A stretch of DNA of 64,000 bases from Planctomycetota bacterium (GCA_015654675.1 JAATGM010000005.1:1-64000), one strand, 5' to 3'. Positions 27,201 to 36,485 are shown, numbered from the stretch's first letter. Program-made: numbers and translations. The notes: generated by a model not told the origin, from the letters alone.

Positions 27201-28176
27201 CAACAGTAATTTCCAGATCGCGTGGCTCTCCGACGATCGCCAGGCCGAGCTTTTGGGCGAAGTTCAATCGCTCGCCCGGGCTGGTCAGTGGTCCGGGCCG
27301 CCCCCGATCGTTTTCGAGGGCAACGCCCTGGCCGATATCCGGCAAAACCATCAGCTTGCCGGCCTGATCCAGTCGCCCGCGTGGCCGGCGCCGACTCCCG
27401 CGAAGTATGTCTGGCTCGGCGACCCGGTCGCGATAAAAGACCCGACCCACATCACCCTGCGGACGCAGAGCGGCGCGAACGCCGTTCTGATCGGCCAGCG
27501 CGAAGACGTGGCCCAATCACTGCTCGCCGCGACCATCGTCTGTCTGGCCGCGCAGCACTCGCCCCAGTCGGCGCGCTTCATCGTCCTTCCCGGAGCGGCC
27601 GGCGAAACTGAGACTGGCGAGCTGCGCGCCGTTTCGAAGCTCCTGCCGGATTCCATTCGCTGGGTCGAGTGGCGCGACGTTCCGGCTGTGATCGCCGAGC
27701 TGGCCGGCGAAGTGAAGCAACGGCTCGAACGCGGGCCGGGAGACGAATCCCGCGTTTACCTCATCATCAACGGCATGCAGCGCTATCGCGCCCTGCGGCG
27801 GCAGGAAGACGTCTTCAGCATGTCCAGCTCGGACGCCGACGCCCCGCCCCCGACCGACCGCCAGTTCGCCGAGCTGCTGCGGGAGGGGCCGCCGCTGGGC
27901 ATTCACGTGATCGGCTGGGCCGACACCTATTCGACCCTCGAACGAACGCTGGAACGCCAGTCGATTCGCGAGTTCGACAATCGCGTGCTCTTCCAGATGA
28001 GCGCGGCCGATTCAAGTAACATGATCGACTCGCCCGAAGCCAACCGGCTCGGATTTCATCGAGCCCTCTTTTTCAGCGAGGAGCGCGGACTCTTGGAAAA
28101 ATTCCGCCCCTATGCGCCGCTGAACTCGGATTGGCTGCAGGAAGTCCAGCAGCATTTCGCCCACCGGTCCCCCTGA
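24235..28176 (+). CDS. Membrane-anchored FtsK/SpoIIIE-type ATPase (EccC/EssC-like)
   Basis: 1313 residues from ATG 24235; the in-frame extension to 24130 overlaps the previous gene. Residues about 40-200 form a charged coiled coil. Two transmembrane helices follow (about 233-255 and 262-282), then a second long coiled coil (about 300-440). Three ATPase-like units can be seen. A degenerate one (about 500-715; RFTIVDPLG, RFLVVADFP) is followed by a complete one with Walker A GKTGSGKS at 783-790 and Walker B LLVDE at 887-891. The last is degenerate (about 1060-1310; SGANAVLIGQRED, RVYLIINGMQ). One working and flanking altered ATPase units after paired membrane helices is the EccC/EssC plan of type VII secretion. 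The coiled coils are not typical. Other known type VII membrane parts are absent here. Confidence 0.85.
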   Translation: MPDKPNRDNPSDSPDLTANFLDIQRAGLQAIISLSTDSIGPVESDAADRLHRAVSEAEGALRSRLAEIESRTKADLANAEQLHEQQRTTAETEHQTAVTSLAKKNLADRERLIRNARQYEAGLDHQMQDQFLLADTVAQAACDRLRKEHRAFERQAEADLKKLEELKAHAEWFVHNSKIAEPADSALPTPTESATPEAAGSSPKHTRHMQLAAQHLESLEHLVETGRLRGGRIYATAAILALLVAAGFITLVGLKLPGAPPLIIALPATLIIAGIFAALASWTMRRRHRTQLLAGYLPFAAEVAAARREFDLYATAVRARHAQAESIAAKTRRDNPEKVTLKRKITALVAEMRQRQTQSLAELESSQSRQLLEIEQRRDAALAAAETEFLKRRDAIRAAAERDSATARDEHRLRMGDAESRGRTDQAQLDSTWKAGSAQISQLLDAGDRIRPEPEAPWQPRPAAADEFTALIPFGRWQLNLPQRQAESLQQGAAHAVTDSTPAVLAVPQYCSLLIQTDRAGRNQAIDALRVIMLRLLTTLPPGRVRFTIVDPLGLGESFAGFMHLADYEEALVGGRIWTDPEQIEARLTELTSHMENVIQKYLRNEFPSIDAYNRQAGQLAEPYRFLVVADFPANFTENAVRRFSSIISSGPRCGVFTLVMQDKRLKLPPEISLEDLAAGRLHLIHDNQTWRAEDPVRRKFSLQIDTPPAEDELTRLMHDVGRSAKNAFHVELPFDSIVPSAEQRWSRSAAEDLVIPIGHAGAVRLQYFNMGRGLAQHSLIAGKTGSGKSTLLHVIITNLALWYRPDEVELYLIDFKKGVEFKTYVTHALPHARAIAIESDREFGVSVLQRLDAEMTRRGDLFRAAGVQDLPAYREAARQPLPRTVLLVDEFQIFFAEDDRLSQEAAVLLDRLVRQGRAFGIHVVLGSQTLAGTAGLARSTMGQMAIRIALQCSEADSQLILDDTNVAARLLARPGEAIYNDAGGLVAGNSNFQIAWLSDDRQAELLGEVQSLARAGQWSGPPPIVFEGNALADIRQNHQLAGLIQSPAWPAPTPAKYVWLGDPVAIKDPTHITLRTQSGANAVLIGQREDVAQSLLAATIVCLAAQHSPQSARFIVLPGAAGETETGELRAVSKLLPDSIRWVEWRDVPAVIAELAGEVKQRLERGPGDESRVYLIINGMQRYRALRRQEDVFSMSSSDADAPPPTDRQFAELLREGPPLGIHVIGWADTYSTLERTLERQSIREFDNRVLFQMSAADSSNMIDSPEANRLGFHRALFFSEERGLLEKFRPYAPLNSDWLQEVQQHFAHRSP

Positions 28177-28184
28177 TCGGTCGT

Positions 28185-28574
28185 TCAGTCGTCAAATCGT
28201 AAAGACAGATCCGTCCGATGATCGCTTCGAAGATCGACGAGGTACTCGATGGCGATGCCCACGCTCTTTCGGATTGGTAGTGTTCCCAGAATGAGCGCGA
28301 TCGCGAACCCCAGCACAACGCCGCGTCCCAGCCAGCGATTTTCAGGCGTCAGCAGCAGCATCCCGACCACGATCAAGCCCGTGATCCCCGCAGTGCTCAG
28401 GTACATAAAGGCCCAGGTGTTCGTGTCGTAGATTTGAAAATCGAGCCCGCACACGTCGCAACCCGACCGGAGCGAATGCCACCCGCCGAATATGCGACCG
28501 CGCCCGCACTGTGGGCAACGCCGTGCCAGTCCGCGGCGCAGCACGACCCGATAGTGACGTAACCCCAAAATCAC
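28185..28574 (-). CDS. DUF983 membrane protein
   Basis: 129 residues from a GTG at 28574. An N-terminal zinc-ribbon-like segment (CPQCGRGRIF, then CDVCGLDF) is followed by two transmembrane helices (about residues 55-75 and 83-100). This is the DUF983 layout. Function is unknown; some relatives sit near cytochrome oxidase genes. It starts 15 bases after the stop of the upstream peptidase gene and ends 8 bases from the convergent FtsK-like gene. Confidence 0.8.
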   Translation of the reverse strand: MILGLRHYRVVLRRGLARRCPQCGRGRIFGGWHSLRSGCDVCGLDFQIYDTNTWAFMYLSTAGITGLIVVGMLLLTPENRWLGRGVVLGFAIALILGTLPIRKSVGIAIEYLVDLRSDHRTDLSLRFDD

Positions 28575-28589
28575 GCGCTTGGTCGACCT

Positions 28590-30635
28590 TTACTTCTTCG
28601 TCCACTCATTCAGCCAGTCCAGCACCGTCTCGTGCCAGAGAATGCTGTTCGCCGGCTTCAGAACCCAGTGGTTCTCGTCGGGAAAATAGAGGAACTTGCT
28701 CGGAATGCCGCGTCGCTGAAGCGCCGTAAACGTCGAAATCCCCTGCGTATCGACCACGCGATAATCGCGCCCGCCGTGAATAACCAGCATCGGTGTCGAC
28801 CAATTCTTCACGAAGTCCTGCGGATTGTGTTTGGCGTAATGTTCGGGCGCATCCCACGGCGTGCCCATGTGCTCCCACTCGGGGAACCAAAGCTCCTCGG
28901 TGTCGTAGTACGCCATCCGCTCATCGAGGTTGCCGTCATGGCTGACCAGGCATCGAAACCGCGTCGGCCAGTTGCCGGCGATCCAGTTGATCATGTAACC
29001 GCCGTACGACGCCCCCAGCGCCGCCGCGCGTTGCCCGTCGAGCCACGGATACTTCGTGATGGCGGCGTCGAGGCCTTTCTGCAGGTCGACGAGCGGCTTC
29101 CCGCCCCAGTCGCCCCGAATCGCGTCGCAAAAGGCCTGCCCATATCCAGTGGAGCCGTGGAAGTCGACCATGATCGCCGCATAGCCGGCCCCCGCGTAGG
29201 CCTGCGGGTTCCAGCGATAATGAAAATCATTTCCGAACGATCCCTGCGGCCCGCCATGAATCAGAAACGCGATCGGATACTTCTTGGCCGGGTCAAAATC
29301 GACCGGCTTCACGAGATAGGCGTAGACGGTGTCACCGTCCGCTCCCTTGAACGTAAACTGCTCGACTTCGCCCATCCGCGCCGCGGCAACCTTCTCCGCA
29401 TTCAGTTTCGTGATCGGTTGCACGTCCGTTCCGTCAGTCTTGCATGAGAACAATTCCGCGGGCGAGCGAAGCGTGTCCATCTCGAAAACAAGCCGATCAC
29501 CCGCGAGGTCCGGCGAGCCGATGTTTCCGTCCTTCACCAGCGTCTTCACATCTCCCGAGCCGACGTCGATCGAAAACAAAGACTTCTGTCCCAGATTCTG
29601 AGCCGTCAGATAAATCGTCTTGCCGTCCGCCGACCACACGATTTCGTCCGCCGAGCGGTCCCACTTGTCGGTCAGCGACTTGGCCGCGCCGCCCCCCGGC
29701 CACGGCATGAGCATGATGTTCTGCTTATCCGCCTCGTAGCCGGGTCGCGCCATCGCCAGATAGGCCAGCGTCTTTCCATCCGGAGAAAAAACCGGGTGCG
29801 TATCGAGCGCCAGGTTGGATTCCGTCAGGCATTTCGGCGCCCCCGACCCGTTCACTGGCACAACGTAAAGATCGCCGTTGGTGGACCACGCCTCATCCTT
29901 CCCGGCATTGCGAGCCACATAGACGATGGACTGGCTGTCAGGCGTGAAGGCGATCTCCTCCGCTCCGCCGAACGGCTTCATGGGAGCGTCCGCATCGACG
30001 CCCTTCATGACATCGGTCGCCGTGCCGCCGGCGATCGGCATCACGAACACATGCGAGCGTCGCCCGTCCCGCCAATCATCCCAATGTCGAATGAAGAGTT
30101 TGTCGTAAACGCGCCCGCTGGATTTGCGAGCCGCCTCGCTGTCGAGTTGCTTCTTGGTCTCTTCGACGGACTTTCCCGGAAACACATCCATCGAGAATGC
30201 GATCAGCTTTCCGTCGGGTGAAGTAACGAGATTGCCGACATCCAGCGGCAGTTTCGTGACCTGCTCCGCCTCGCCGCCATCGACGCCGATCTTCCAGATC
30301 TGCGACGACCCGGACCGCGTGGACGTGAAATAAATCGTCTTGCCGTCGAGCGACCAGCGCGGGCCGCTGTCGTCATCCGGGTGCGAGGTGAGCCGCCGCA
30401 GCCCGCTGCCATCGACGTTGACCAGCCAGAGGTCGGTCCGGCCTTTATTGGCGTCGAGGTCGGTCGCTCGCACAACAAACGCGATTCGCTTGCCGTCGGG
30501 CGAAACCTGCGGATCGGAGATGCGATCCATCGCCAGCATGTCGCGGACGGAAAACGGATGCGTGTCCGCCGCGCCGGCGGAACTCGACCAAAGCCCGATT
30601 ACACTCGCGCAGAAAAAGATGACGCAACGCGACAT
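28590..30635 (-). CDS. Secreted S9-family peptidase (prolyl oligopeptidase / acylaminoacyl peptidase type)
   Basis: 681 residues from ATG 30635, behind an excellent AAGGAGGAG site. A signal peptide ends at SSSAGAADTHP. An N-terminal WD/beta-propeller-like domain (DPQVSPDGKRIAFV, SPDGKLIAFSMD, FSPDGKTLAYLA repeats) gates an alpha/beta hydrolase domain with nucleophile S543 in GASYGGYM. The Asp is in VIHGGRDYRV and the His in DENHWV. It cleaves oligopeptides, probably in the periplasm. A 110-base gap separates it from the upstream S41 peptidase. Confidence 0.92.
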   Translation of the reverse strand: MSRCVIFFCASVIGLWSSSAGAADTHPFSVRDMLAMDRISDPQVSPDGKRIAFVVRATDLDANKGRTDLWLVNVDGSGLRRLTSHPDDDSGPRWSLDGKTIYFTSTRSGSSQIWKIGVDGGEAEQVTKLPLDVGNLVTSPDGKLIAFSMDVFPGKSVEETKKQLDSEAARKSSGRVYDKLFIRHWDDWRDGRRSHVFVMPIAGGTATDVMKGVDADAPMKPFGGAEEIAFTPDSQSIVYVARNAGKDEAWSTNGDLYVVPVNGSGAPKCLTESNLALDTHPVFSPDGKTLAYLAMARPGYEADKQNIMLMPWPGGGAAKSLTDKWDRSADEIVWSADGKTIYLTAQNLGQKSLFSIDVGSGDVKTLVKDGNIGSPDLAGDRLVFEMDTLRSPAELFSCKTDGTDVQPITKLNAEKVAAARMGEVEQFTFKGADGDTVYAYLVKPVDFDPAKKYPIAFLIHGGPQGSFGNDFHYRWNPQAYAGAGYAAIMVDFHGSTGYGQAFCDAIRGDWGGKPLVDLQKGLDAAITKYPWLDGQRAAALGASYGGYMINWIAGNWPTRFRCLVSHDGNLDERMAYYDTEELWFPEWEHMGTPWDAPEHYAKHNPQDFVKNWSTPMLVIHGGRDYRVVDTQGISTFTALQRRGIPSKFLYFPDENHWVLKPANSILWHETVLDWLNEWTKK

Positions 30636-30746
30636 CGTGATGCTCCTCCTTCGGAACAGGGTGCTCCGCATCCTCGCTCAGGACGCGGCGGGAGGAGCAG
30701 TATCGCGATGGAGACGGCCTTGCTCAAGCCGTCGCGCGGGAATGAC

Positions 30747-32171
30747 TCATCCCTTCTTTTGAACGGTGCCATCGACGGCCGACTGGCGATCCAGCGTTCG
30801 CTGAGCGGCTCGAAGCTCCGCCAGACGCACCGGATCCTTCGTGTCGGACGTCAATCGCTTGATCGCCTCGCGCTGAGCCACCATGAGCGCATCTGCCGCG
30901 GCCACCTCGATATCGGGTTGGACCCCGACGCCCTCCCAATTCGTCTTGGTGATCGGATTGATCGCTCGCGCGAACGGAACCATCACCGTGAAGTGGTCGC
31001 CGGCCGGACGCGGCGAGACCGGATGCGCGCCGCCGCCCGTCCGCGCACCGATGATGGTGCCGCGTTTCAGGTTCTTCAGGTTGTACGCAAACTCTTCCGC
31101 GCCTGAGAACGTGCCCCGGCTCGTCAACACGAATACCGGGACGTCCTCGCCCAGCTTCCGCCCCGGAACCTCTTCGGCGCTGTAAATGTCGCTCGTCTTG
31201 TCTTCGACGCGATTGTAAAAGCTGTTCAGATGCACCTTCTTGTCAAACAAATAGCCCGACAGGAAAGCGATCATCCCCGGATCACCGCCGCCATTTGTCC
31301 GCAAATCGAAGATCACCGCATCGCAATTCGCGACGAAGTTCATCGCAGCCGAAGCCGTTTCCTGCGCATCCTCACCCGGATGGAACAGATTCAATCGCAC
31401 ATAGCCAACATTTCCGGGAAGCCGCTCGACTCGCTCGAACCCATAGTTGTCACGCGCCGCCCGATGCGGATCGAATGCGCCGCCCGCCTCGGGTGCGCCG
31501 GCCTGCGGCACGATATTCAAATGCGGATCAGATGTGACCGTTCGCAGGTCGGACATCAGCCGCCCGGCCAGTTCGCCCGCATCCGTGATCGAGTCATACT
31601 TCCCATCCGATGAGTTTTTCCGCAGCAATTCGGCCATCGCTGCCGCCTTGTCGGGGAAAACGTAGATCCGCTCAATCGCCGCCGCAATCTCACTCACGGC
31701 CTCGGCACGGCTTTTCGCATCCAGCGGAGCGTTGTTGTCGGTTGCGTCGGCCGATCCATGTCGAATCATGATCCCGACCAGACCGTGCGGAGCCGGCTCT
31801 TCAAGCTCGAAGTCGAGCTGATAGGTTTCCGCCCCGCCATCCGCCTCGGCAATAACAGTGAGCTTCAATTCCGACCCCGGCAACACTTTGATCGGCCGCA
31901 GGTCCCCGAACCGATCGTGCAGTTGTCGATACTGCGCGATCCGGTCATCAACCGGCCGCGTCTTCAATGCCGATTTCGCGCGAAATCCAAGCTCGAACTG
32001 TCGCATGGCTGTATCGCCCGTGTTGAACGACTCGAACCACGCCGCGGCACAGCGTCCAACCGGCGTCTCGGGCAGTTTGACCGGCTTGGCCGGCGCGGGC
32101 GCCGCCGACACTCCGCCAATCAGGCCAAAAAAGAAAACTGCCCCGGCAACGCGAATGATGGACTTTTGCAC
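30747..32171 (-). CDS. Secreted S41-family (tail-specific/IRBP-like) peptidase
   Basis: 474 residues from a GTG at 32171 with GGAG upstream. A signal peptide ends near GGVSAAPAPA. An N-terminal NTF2-like segment (about 40-140) precedes the S41 core: VGYVRLNLF, AVIFDLRTNGGGDPGMIAFL and the catalytic Ser S356 in TSRGTFSGAEEF. GARTGGGAHP completes the family pattern. There is no PDZ domain, as in IRBP-like members. It probably degrades exported peptides. Confidence 0.9.
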   Translation of the reverse strand: MQKSIIRVAGAVFFFGLIGGVSAAPAPAKPVKLPETPVGRCAAAWFESFNTGDTAMRQFELGFRAKSALKTRPVDDRIAQYRQLHDRFGDLRPIKVLPGSELKLTVIAEADGGAETYQLDFELEEPAPHGLVGIMIRHGSADATDNNAPLDAKSRAEAVSEIAAAIERIYVFPDKAAAMAELLRKNSSDGKYDSITDAGELAGRLMSDLRTVTSDPHLNIVPQAGAPEAGGAFDPHRAARDNYGFERVERLPGNVGYVRLNLFHPGEDAQETASAAMNFVANCDAVIFDLRTNGGGDPGMIAFLSGYLFDKKVHLNSFYNRVEDKTSDIYSAEEVPGRKLGEDVPVFVLTSRGTFSGAEEFAYNLKNLKRGTIIGARTGGGAHPVSPRPAGDHFTVMVPFARAINPITKTNWEGVGVQPDIEVAAADALMVAQREAIKRLTSDTKDPVRLAELRAAQRTLDRQSAVDGTVQKKG

Positions 32172-32351
32172 GTGAATGGCTCCGGAAATACGCGAAGCCG
32201 GTCCGATGGCCCTGTCCGGAAAATGTTTCCACCACCGGAACGGCGACGCGCGGGTCGGCTCGTCCCGTGAGGGTCAACGTTTCCAGCGGAGGATATTCAC
32301 GAGAAGTGAGTGCACAAATTCAGACGAAATGCAGATCGGCAGGGGGGTATG

Positions 32352-32732
32352 TCATCCGCAGCGGGCCAGCCGAATCGCGCCGGCATCCAGTCCCTCGGAC
32401 GCGGGCCGCTGGCGGTACAGCGGCTCGGAGATTCGGCACCGCGGACTCAGCCGCCGATGCAGTTCATTCAGAAGGAGGATGGTCGAAGTAATCGGCGCCC
32501 CGATGATCGTTACGCCGGACAGATCGAGCTCAATCAGGCGAACGCTGGCGAGCCGACTCGCCCGGATGAGTCGCTTCGTCACAAACGCCAGCTCGCTAAA
32601 CTGCAATATCCGATCGGCCGGTTGGATCCAGAGGAGCCCCTCGGCGTTGGCGGCAAAGTGCCACCGCTCCAGCGTCTGCTCGATGTCGCGTTCCACGTCC
32701 TCTGCAAATCTGCGCAAGCGATTGGTGTTCAC
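32352..32732 (-). CDS. STAS-like small protein
   Basis: 126 residues from a GTG at 32732, preceded by a near-perfect AGGAGGT site, which is the main reason to call it a gene. The centre, VRLIELDLSGVTIIGAPITSTILLL, resembles the beta-strand and loop of STAS anti-anti-sigma domains, but the phosphorylatable Ser after D is not in the usual place. The Arg-rich C-terminus is unlike the family. Function is uncertain; it could be an anti-sigma antagonist or an unrelated protein. Confidence 0.55.
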   Translation of the reverse strand: MNTNRLRRFAEDVERDIEQTLERWHFAANAEGLLWIQPADRILQFSELAFVTKRLIRASRLASVRLIELDLSGVTIIGAPITSTILLLNELHRRLSPRCRISEPLYRQRPASEGLDAGAIRLARCG

Positions 32733-32931
32733 GGCGACCTCCTCTCAGCAGGGGAGAGCGACGCCGGCCAGTCATACGGGCGCAATTCGGGACCCTTTTT
32801 TTGACGGGAAACGCACTGCTGCCCCGTCTGAACGCGAATTCATGGACCTTGCCCGAAATTTGATGCCATGCGATCGGAGCGGGGCGATTATCCCCAAGCA
32901 CCGCCCCGGACACCGTTATATGCGCCCGCCC

Positions 32932-32940
32932 TGATATAAT
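32932..32940 (+). promoter_or_regulatory. Extended -10 promoter element of the ECF sigma gene
   Basis: TGATATAAT is a perfect extended -10 box, 62 bases before the ATG at 33002. Extended -10 promoters do not need a strong -35, and none is visible here. Confidence 0.5.
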
Positions 32941-33001
32941 GCAGGTCGAAAATCGGAGAACTTCCCCACCTGGTCGGCCAATTGCGGCCGTCATATGCCT
33001 C

Positions 33002-33598
33002 ATGGCCGACTCGTCGCTCAAAGATGTCACCCAGCTTCTGTCGGCCGCCGCCGCCGGGGATTCGCAGGCCGCCGTCCGACTCCTGCCGATGGTCTACGAC
33101 GAGCTCCGCAAGCTCGCGGCCTCGCGCATGCTGAAAACGCCGCCGGGACAAACCCTGCAACCGACCGCGCTGGTCCACGAGGCCTACCTCCGCGTGGTCG
33201 GCGACGCCGATTCGCGATTCGCCGGCCGCAAGCACTTTTTCTTCGCCGCGGCTCGCGCCATGCGAGACATTCTGGTTGAACAGGCCCGTCGTCGCGCCAG
33301 TCTCAAGCGCGGCGGCGATCTTCAGCGCGTGGACTTCGTCGAATCGGGCATCGCAATCGAGCCGCCGTCCGACGACGTCGTCGGGCTGGCCGAGGCACTC
33401 CAAAAGCTTGAGACCGACGACCCCGAAAACGCGGAAATCGTAAACCTGCGATATTTCGCGGGACTGACCACGGAAGAAACCGCCGACGTCCTCGGCGTAT
33501 CGACCGCGACAATCGAACGGAAGTGGCGCTTTGCGCGTGCGTGGCTTCGCCGCGAACTGGGCGAGCGCGCTCCACCGTCGGGAGATCTCGATGGCTGA
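33002..33598 (+). CDS. ECF RNA polymerase sigma factor (STPK-linked type)
   Basis: 198 residues from ATG 33002. Sigma region 2 is LLPMVYDELRKLAASRM and QTLQPTALVHEAYLRVVG; region 4 is AEIVNLRYFAGLTTEETADVLGVSTATIERKWRFARAWL. This is the TIGR02999-like ECF class found next to serine/threonine kinases. The kinase gene starts inside the last codons (8-base overlap), so sigma and kinase are made together. Activation by the kinase rather than by a separate anti-sigma factor is inferred from this arrangement. Confidence 0.9.
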   Translation: MADSSLKDVTQLLSAAAAGDSQAAVRLLPMVYDELRKLAASRMLKTPPGQTLQPTALVHEAYLRVVGDADSRFAGRKHFFFAAARAMRDILVEQARRRASLKRGGDLQRVDFVESGIAIEPPSDDVVGLAEALQKLETDDPENAEIVNLRYFAGLTTEETADVLGVSTATIERKWRFARAWLRRELGERAPPSGDLDG

Positions 33599-36485
33599 GC
33601 AGTCCCAGGGCCGGCTGGAGGCGTTGTTCAACGCGGCGATCGAGCTGTCGCCCGCCGACCGGGGCCGATTTCTCGACGCCGAATGCGGCGACAACTCCCA
33701 GCTTCGCGCCGAAATCGACTCGCTTCTGGCGCACGACGCCGGCGCAACCGGGTTCCTCCGCAGCCCGATCAAGCGTTCCGCGTCGGATTCGGCCGCGCCG
33801 GACGAATCGCCTGCGTCCCCGCCCGAACCGTTGCCCGCAACGATCGGCCGTTACCAAGTTCTGCGAAAAATCGGCGAGGGCGGAATGGGCGTCGTTTACG
33901 AAGCCCGCCAGGAAAGCCCGAGCCGGACCGTCGCCCTCAAGGTCATTCGCCCCGGCATCGCTTCGCGCGGCGTCCTGCGTCGCTTCGAACAGGAAGCCCA
34001 CGTCCTCGGCCAGCTTCAGCATCCCGGAATTGCACATATCTACGAAGCCGGCACCGCCACCGTCGCCGCCCCCGGCGGTCTGACGGCCCCGCAACCGTTC
34101 TTCGCCATGGAGTTCGTTCGCGGCGAACCGCTCGCGGTTTATGCCGAACGGCAGCAACTCGGCACGCGCGAGCGCATGGAGCTCGTCGCCCGGGTCTGCG
34201 ACGCGGTGGAGCATGCCCACCAGCACGGCGTCATCCATCGCGATCTCAAACCCGGAAACATTCTCGTCGCGTCCGAAGGCGGCGAATCCGCCGACGATTC
34301 AGCCGGCCACAAAACCGGATTTGCGCGCTCAGTGCCACGCACGGGAACGCGCTCGATCCGCCGCATCGGCCAGCCCAAGATCCTCGATTTCGGTGTGGCG
34401 CGTGCCACCGATTCCGACGTCCAGACCATGACCCTGCAGACCGACGTCGGACAACTCATCGGCACCGTGCCCTATATGAGCCCGGAGCAGGTCACCGGCG
34501 ATTCGTCGCAACTCGATACGCGCTCCGACGTCTACGCGCTTGGCGTAATTCTGTACGAACTATTGGCCCACCGGCTCCCGCACGACGTCCGCGGCCGCTC
34601 GATCGCCGAGGCCGCGCGGATCATCCGCGAAGAAGAGCCGTCGCGACTGAGCTCCGTGGATACCCTCTTTCGCGGAGATGTCGAGACGATCGTCGCCAAG
34701 GCGCTCGATAAGGATCGCACGCGCCGCTACGGCTCCGCCGCCGAACTGGCCGCCGACATCCGCCGCTACCTCGCCGACGAGCCCATCGTCGCTCGCCCGG
34801 CCAGCACCTTTTATCAGCTTCAAAAGTTCGCCCGGCGCAACACAGCCCTGGTCGCCGGCGTCGTGCTGGCGTTTACAGCGCTGGCGTTCGGCGTCGCGGC
34901 CACGACCTGGTTCGCCCTCCGCGAGGCCCGCGAGCGGCGCCGCGCCGAAGCCCTGCTGGTCGAAACTCGACACGCGCGAGACGCCGAAGCCCGCGAACAT
35001 GCCCGCGCCGAGCGCCGCTTCGACGACGTGCGAAAGCTCGCCAACACATTCATCCGCGACGTGTATGAGGAAATCTACTCCCTGCCCGGCGCGACCAAGG
35101 CCCGCGAACTCGTCATCCGCAAGGGCCTCGAATATGTCGACAGTCTCGCCACCGAGGCCCGGGGCGATCGCCGGCTCTCGCAGGAGCTGGCCGAGGCCTA
35201 TCGCCGGCTGGGCGACGTGCAGGGCAAGGCCGGTTCGTCAAATGTCGGTGACACGAAGGGCGCGCTCGAGAGCTATCAGAAAGCGCTCAACCTGGTCGCA
35301 CAGATCAACGCCGGCGAGCCCAACTCATATAACAATCTCCGCGCCCTGGCCACCTGTTACGACAGTGTCGGCTTGGCGCTCCGCGCGCTCGGCCGCACGA
35401 CCGAAGCCATCGAAACATTCGGCAAGTACCAGCAGGTCGTCGAGCAAATGGTCGCCCTCCGGCCGGACGACGAGGACACGAAAGAGGCCCTGGCTCGCGG
35501 CTGGGCTAATCTGGGCCGCATGCAGGCAGCCCAAGGAAAGCTCCCCGAGGCGATCATCAATTACGAAAAATACATCGCGTACACCGCGCAGCGCACCAAG
35601 GACAAGCCCGACGATCTCCAGAGTCGCCTCAATTTCGCCATCGTCACTCTGAAAATTGGCGAAATTCTAGTCGCACAAGACAAGATCGACGAAGGCATGA
35701 CCCGCTTTCGCAAGGCCCTCGAGATTGAGGAGGAGCTTTGCAAGATCGAGCCGCAGAACCCCAGCTATCCGACCAGCGTGGCGACCACGCTGCAGAGCAT
35801 CAGCTACCTCCTCGCCGACCATGGAAAGGCGCGCGAAGCGCTCCCCTACATTGATCGCATGCGCGCCCTCCGCGAGACCCAGGTCCGCTCCGACGAAAAA
35901 GACATCCGCGCCCAGCGCAACCTGGCCGTCGTCTTCTACGCCTACGGCCTCGCCTACGAGAACCTGAAGAAACCTCAGAAAGCCCTCGAAGCATTCAACG
36001 AATATCTGAAGCGAATCGAACGTGTCGCTGCGGCCGATCCCGCCAACATTGTCGTTCGCCGCGACCTCGCCATCGCTGTCCAAAAGGTCGGCGCATCGCA
36101 GCGTTCCCTCAAGATGTGGGCCGAAGCCGACAAAATGCTGGCCAAGAACGTCGAAATGATGGAGAAGCTCACCGCTGCTGACCCGGCCGACGCCGACGCC
36201 CGTCGCGATCTCGCCATCGCTCGCTACTCGCGCGGAAATCTCTACGTCGAAATGGCCAACGAATTGGAAAAATCGCCCGATGGCCAGCGCGACCCGCTTC
36301 AACGCGCCGTTCAGGAGCTGGAGGCATCCCTCGAAATCTCACGCGACATGAAAAAGCGCGGCGAGCTGGCGGCGGAGGTCGATCAGGAAATCAGGAAAAC
36401 CGAGAGCGCCATTCAGGCCTGCAAAGCCCAGCTCAATAAGATCAATGGCGCCGCCCCCGCCGCCGTGTCGAACAGCGGCGACTGA
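33591..36485 (+). CDS. Serine/threonine protein kinase with transmembrane segment and TPR domain
   Basis: 964 residues, ATG 33591, with GGAG 6 bases upstream. The N-terminal helical segment (RLEALFNAAIELSPADRGRFL) is typical of kinases paired with TIGR02999 sigma factors. Kinase domain: GEGGMGVVYEA, VALKVI, HRDLKPGN near residue 215, DFGVARA, and SPEQ. About 40 extra residues, rich in Ser/Arg, sit between the catalytic and DFG loops. A transmembrane helix (about 418-443) leads to an extracytoplasmic TPR array (about 500-920; repeated ALESYQKAL, AIINYEKYI, ALEAFNEYL). A PknB-like membrane receptor kinase that could phosphorylate or tether the sigma factor. Confidence 0.92.
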   Translation: MAEQSQGRLEALFNAAIELSPADRGRFLDAECGDNSQLRAEIDSLLAHDAGATGFLRSPIKRSASDSAAPDESPASPPEPLPATIGRYQVLRKIGEGGMGVVYEARQESPSRTVALKVIRPGIASRGVLRRFEQEAHVLGQLQHPGIAHIYEAGTATVAAPGGLTAPQPFFAMEFVRGEPLAVYAERQQLGTRERMELVARVCDAVEHAHQHGVIHRDLKPGNILVASEGGESADDSAGHKTGFARSVPRTGTRSIRRIGQPKILDFGVARATDSDVQTMTLQTDVGQLIGTVPYMSPEQVTGDSSQLDTRSDVYALGVILYELLAHRLPHDVRGRSIAEAARIIREEEPSRLSSVDTLFRGDVETIVAKALDKDRTRRYGSAAELAADIRRYLADEPIVARPASTFYQLQKFARRNTALVAGVVLAFTALAFGVAATTWFALREARERRRAEALLVETRHARDAEAREHARAERRFDDVRKLANTFIRDVYEEIYSLPGATKARELVIRKGLEYVDSLATEARGDRRLSQELAEAYRRLGDVQGKAGSSNVGDTKGALESYQKALNLVAQINAGEPNSYNNLRALATCYDSVGLALRALGRTTEAIETFGKYQQVVEQMVALRPDDEDTKEALARGWANLGRMQAAQGKLPEAIINYEKYIAYTAQRTKDKPDDLQSRLNFAIVTLKIGEILVAQDKIDEGMTRFRKALEIEEELCKIEPQNPSYPTSVATTLQSISYLLADHGKAREALPYIDRMRALRETQVRSDEKDIRAQRNLAVVFYAYGLAYENLKKPQKALEAFNEYLKRIERVAAADPANIVVRRDLAIAVQKVGASQRSLKMWAEADKMLAKNVEMMEKLTAADPADADARRDLAIARYSRGNLYVEMANELEKSPDGQRDPLQRAVQELEASLEISRDMKKRGELAAEVDQEIRKTESAIQACKAQLNKINGAAPAAVSNSGD

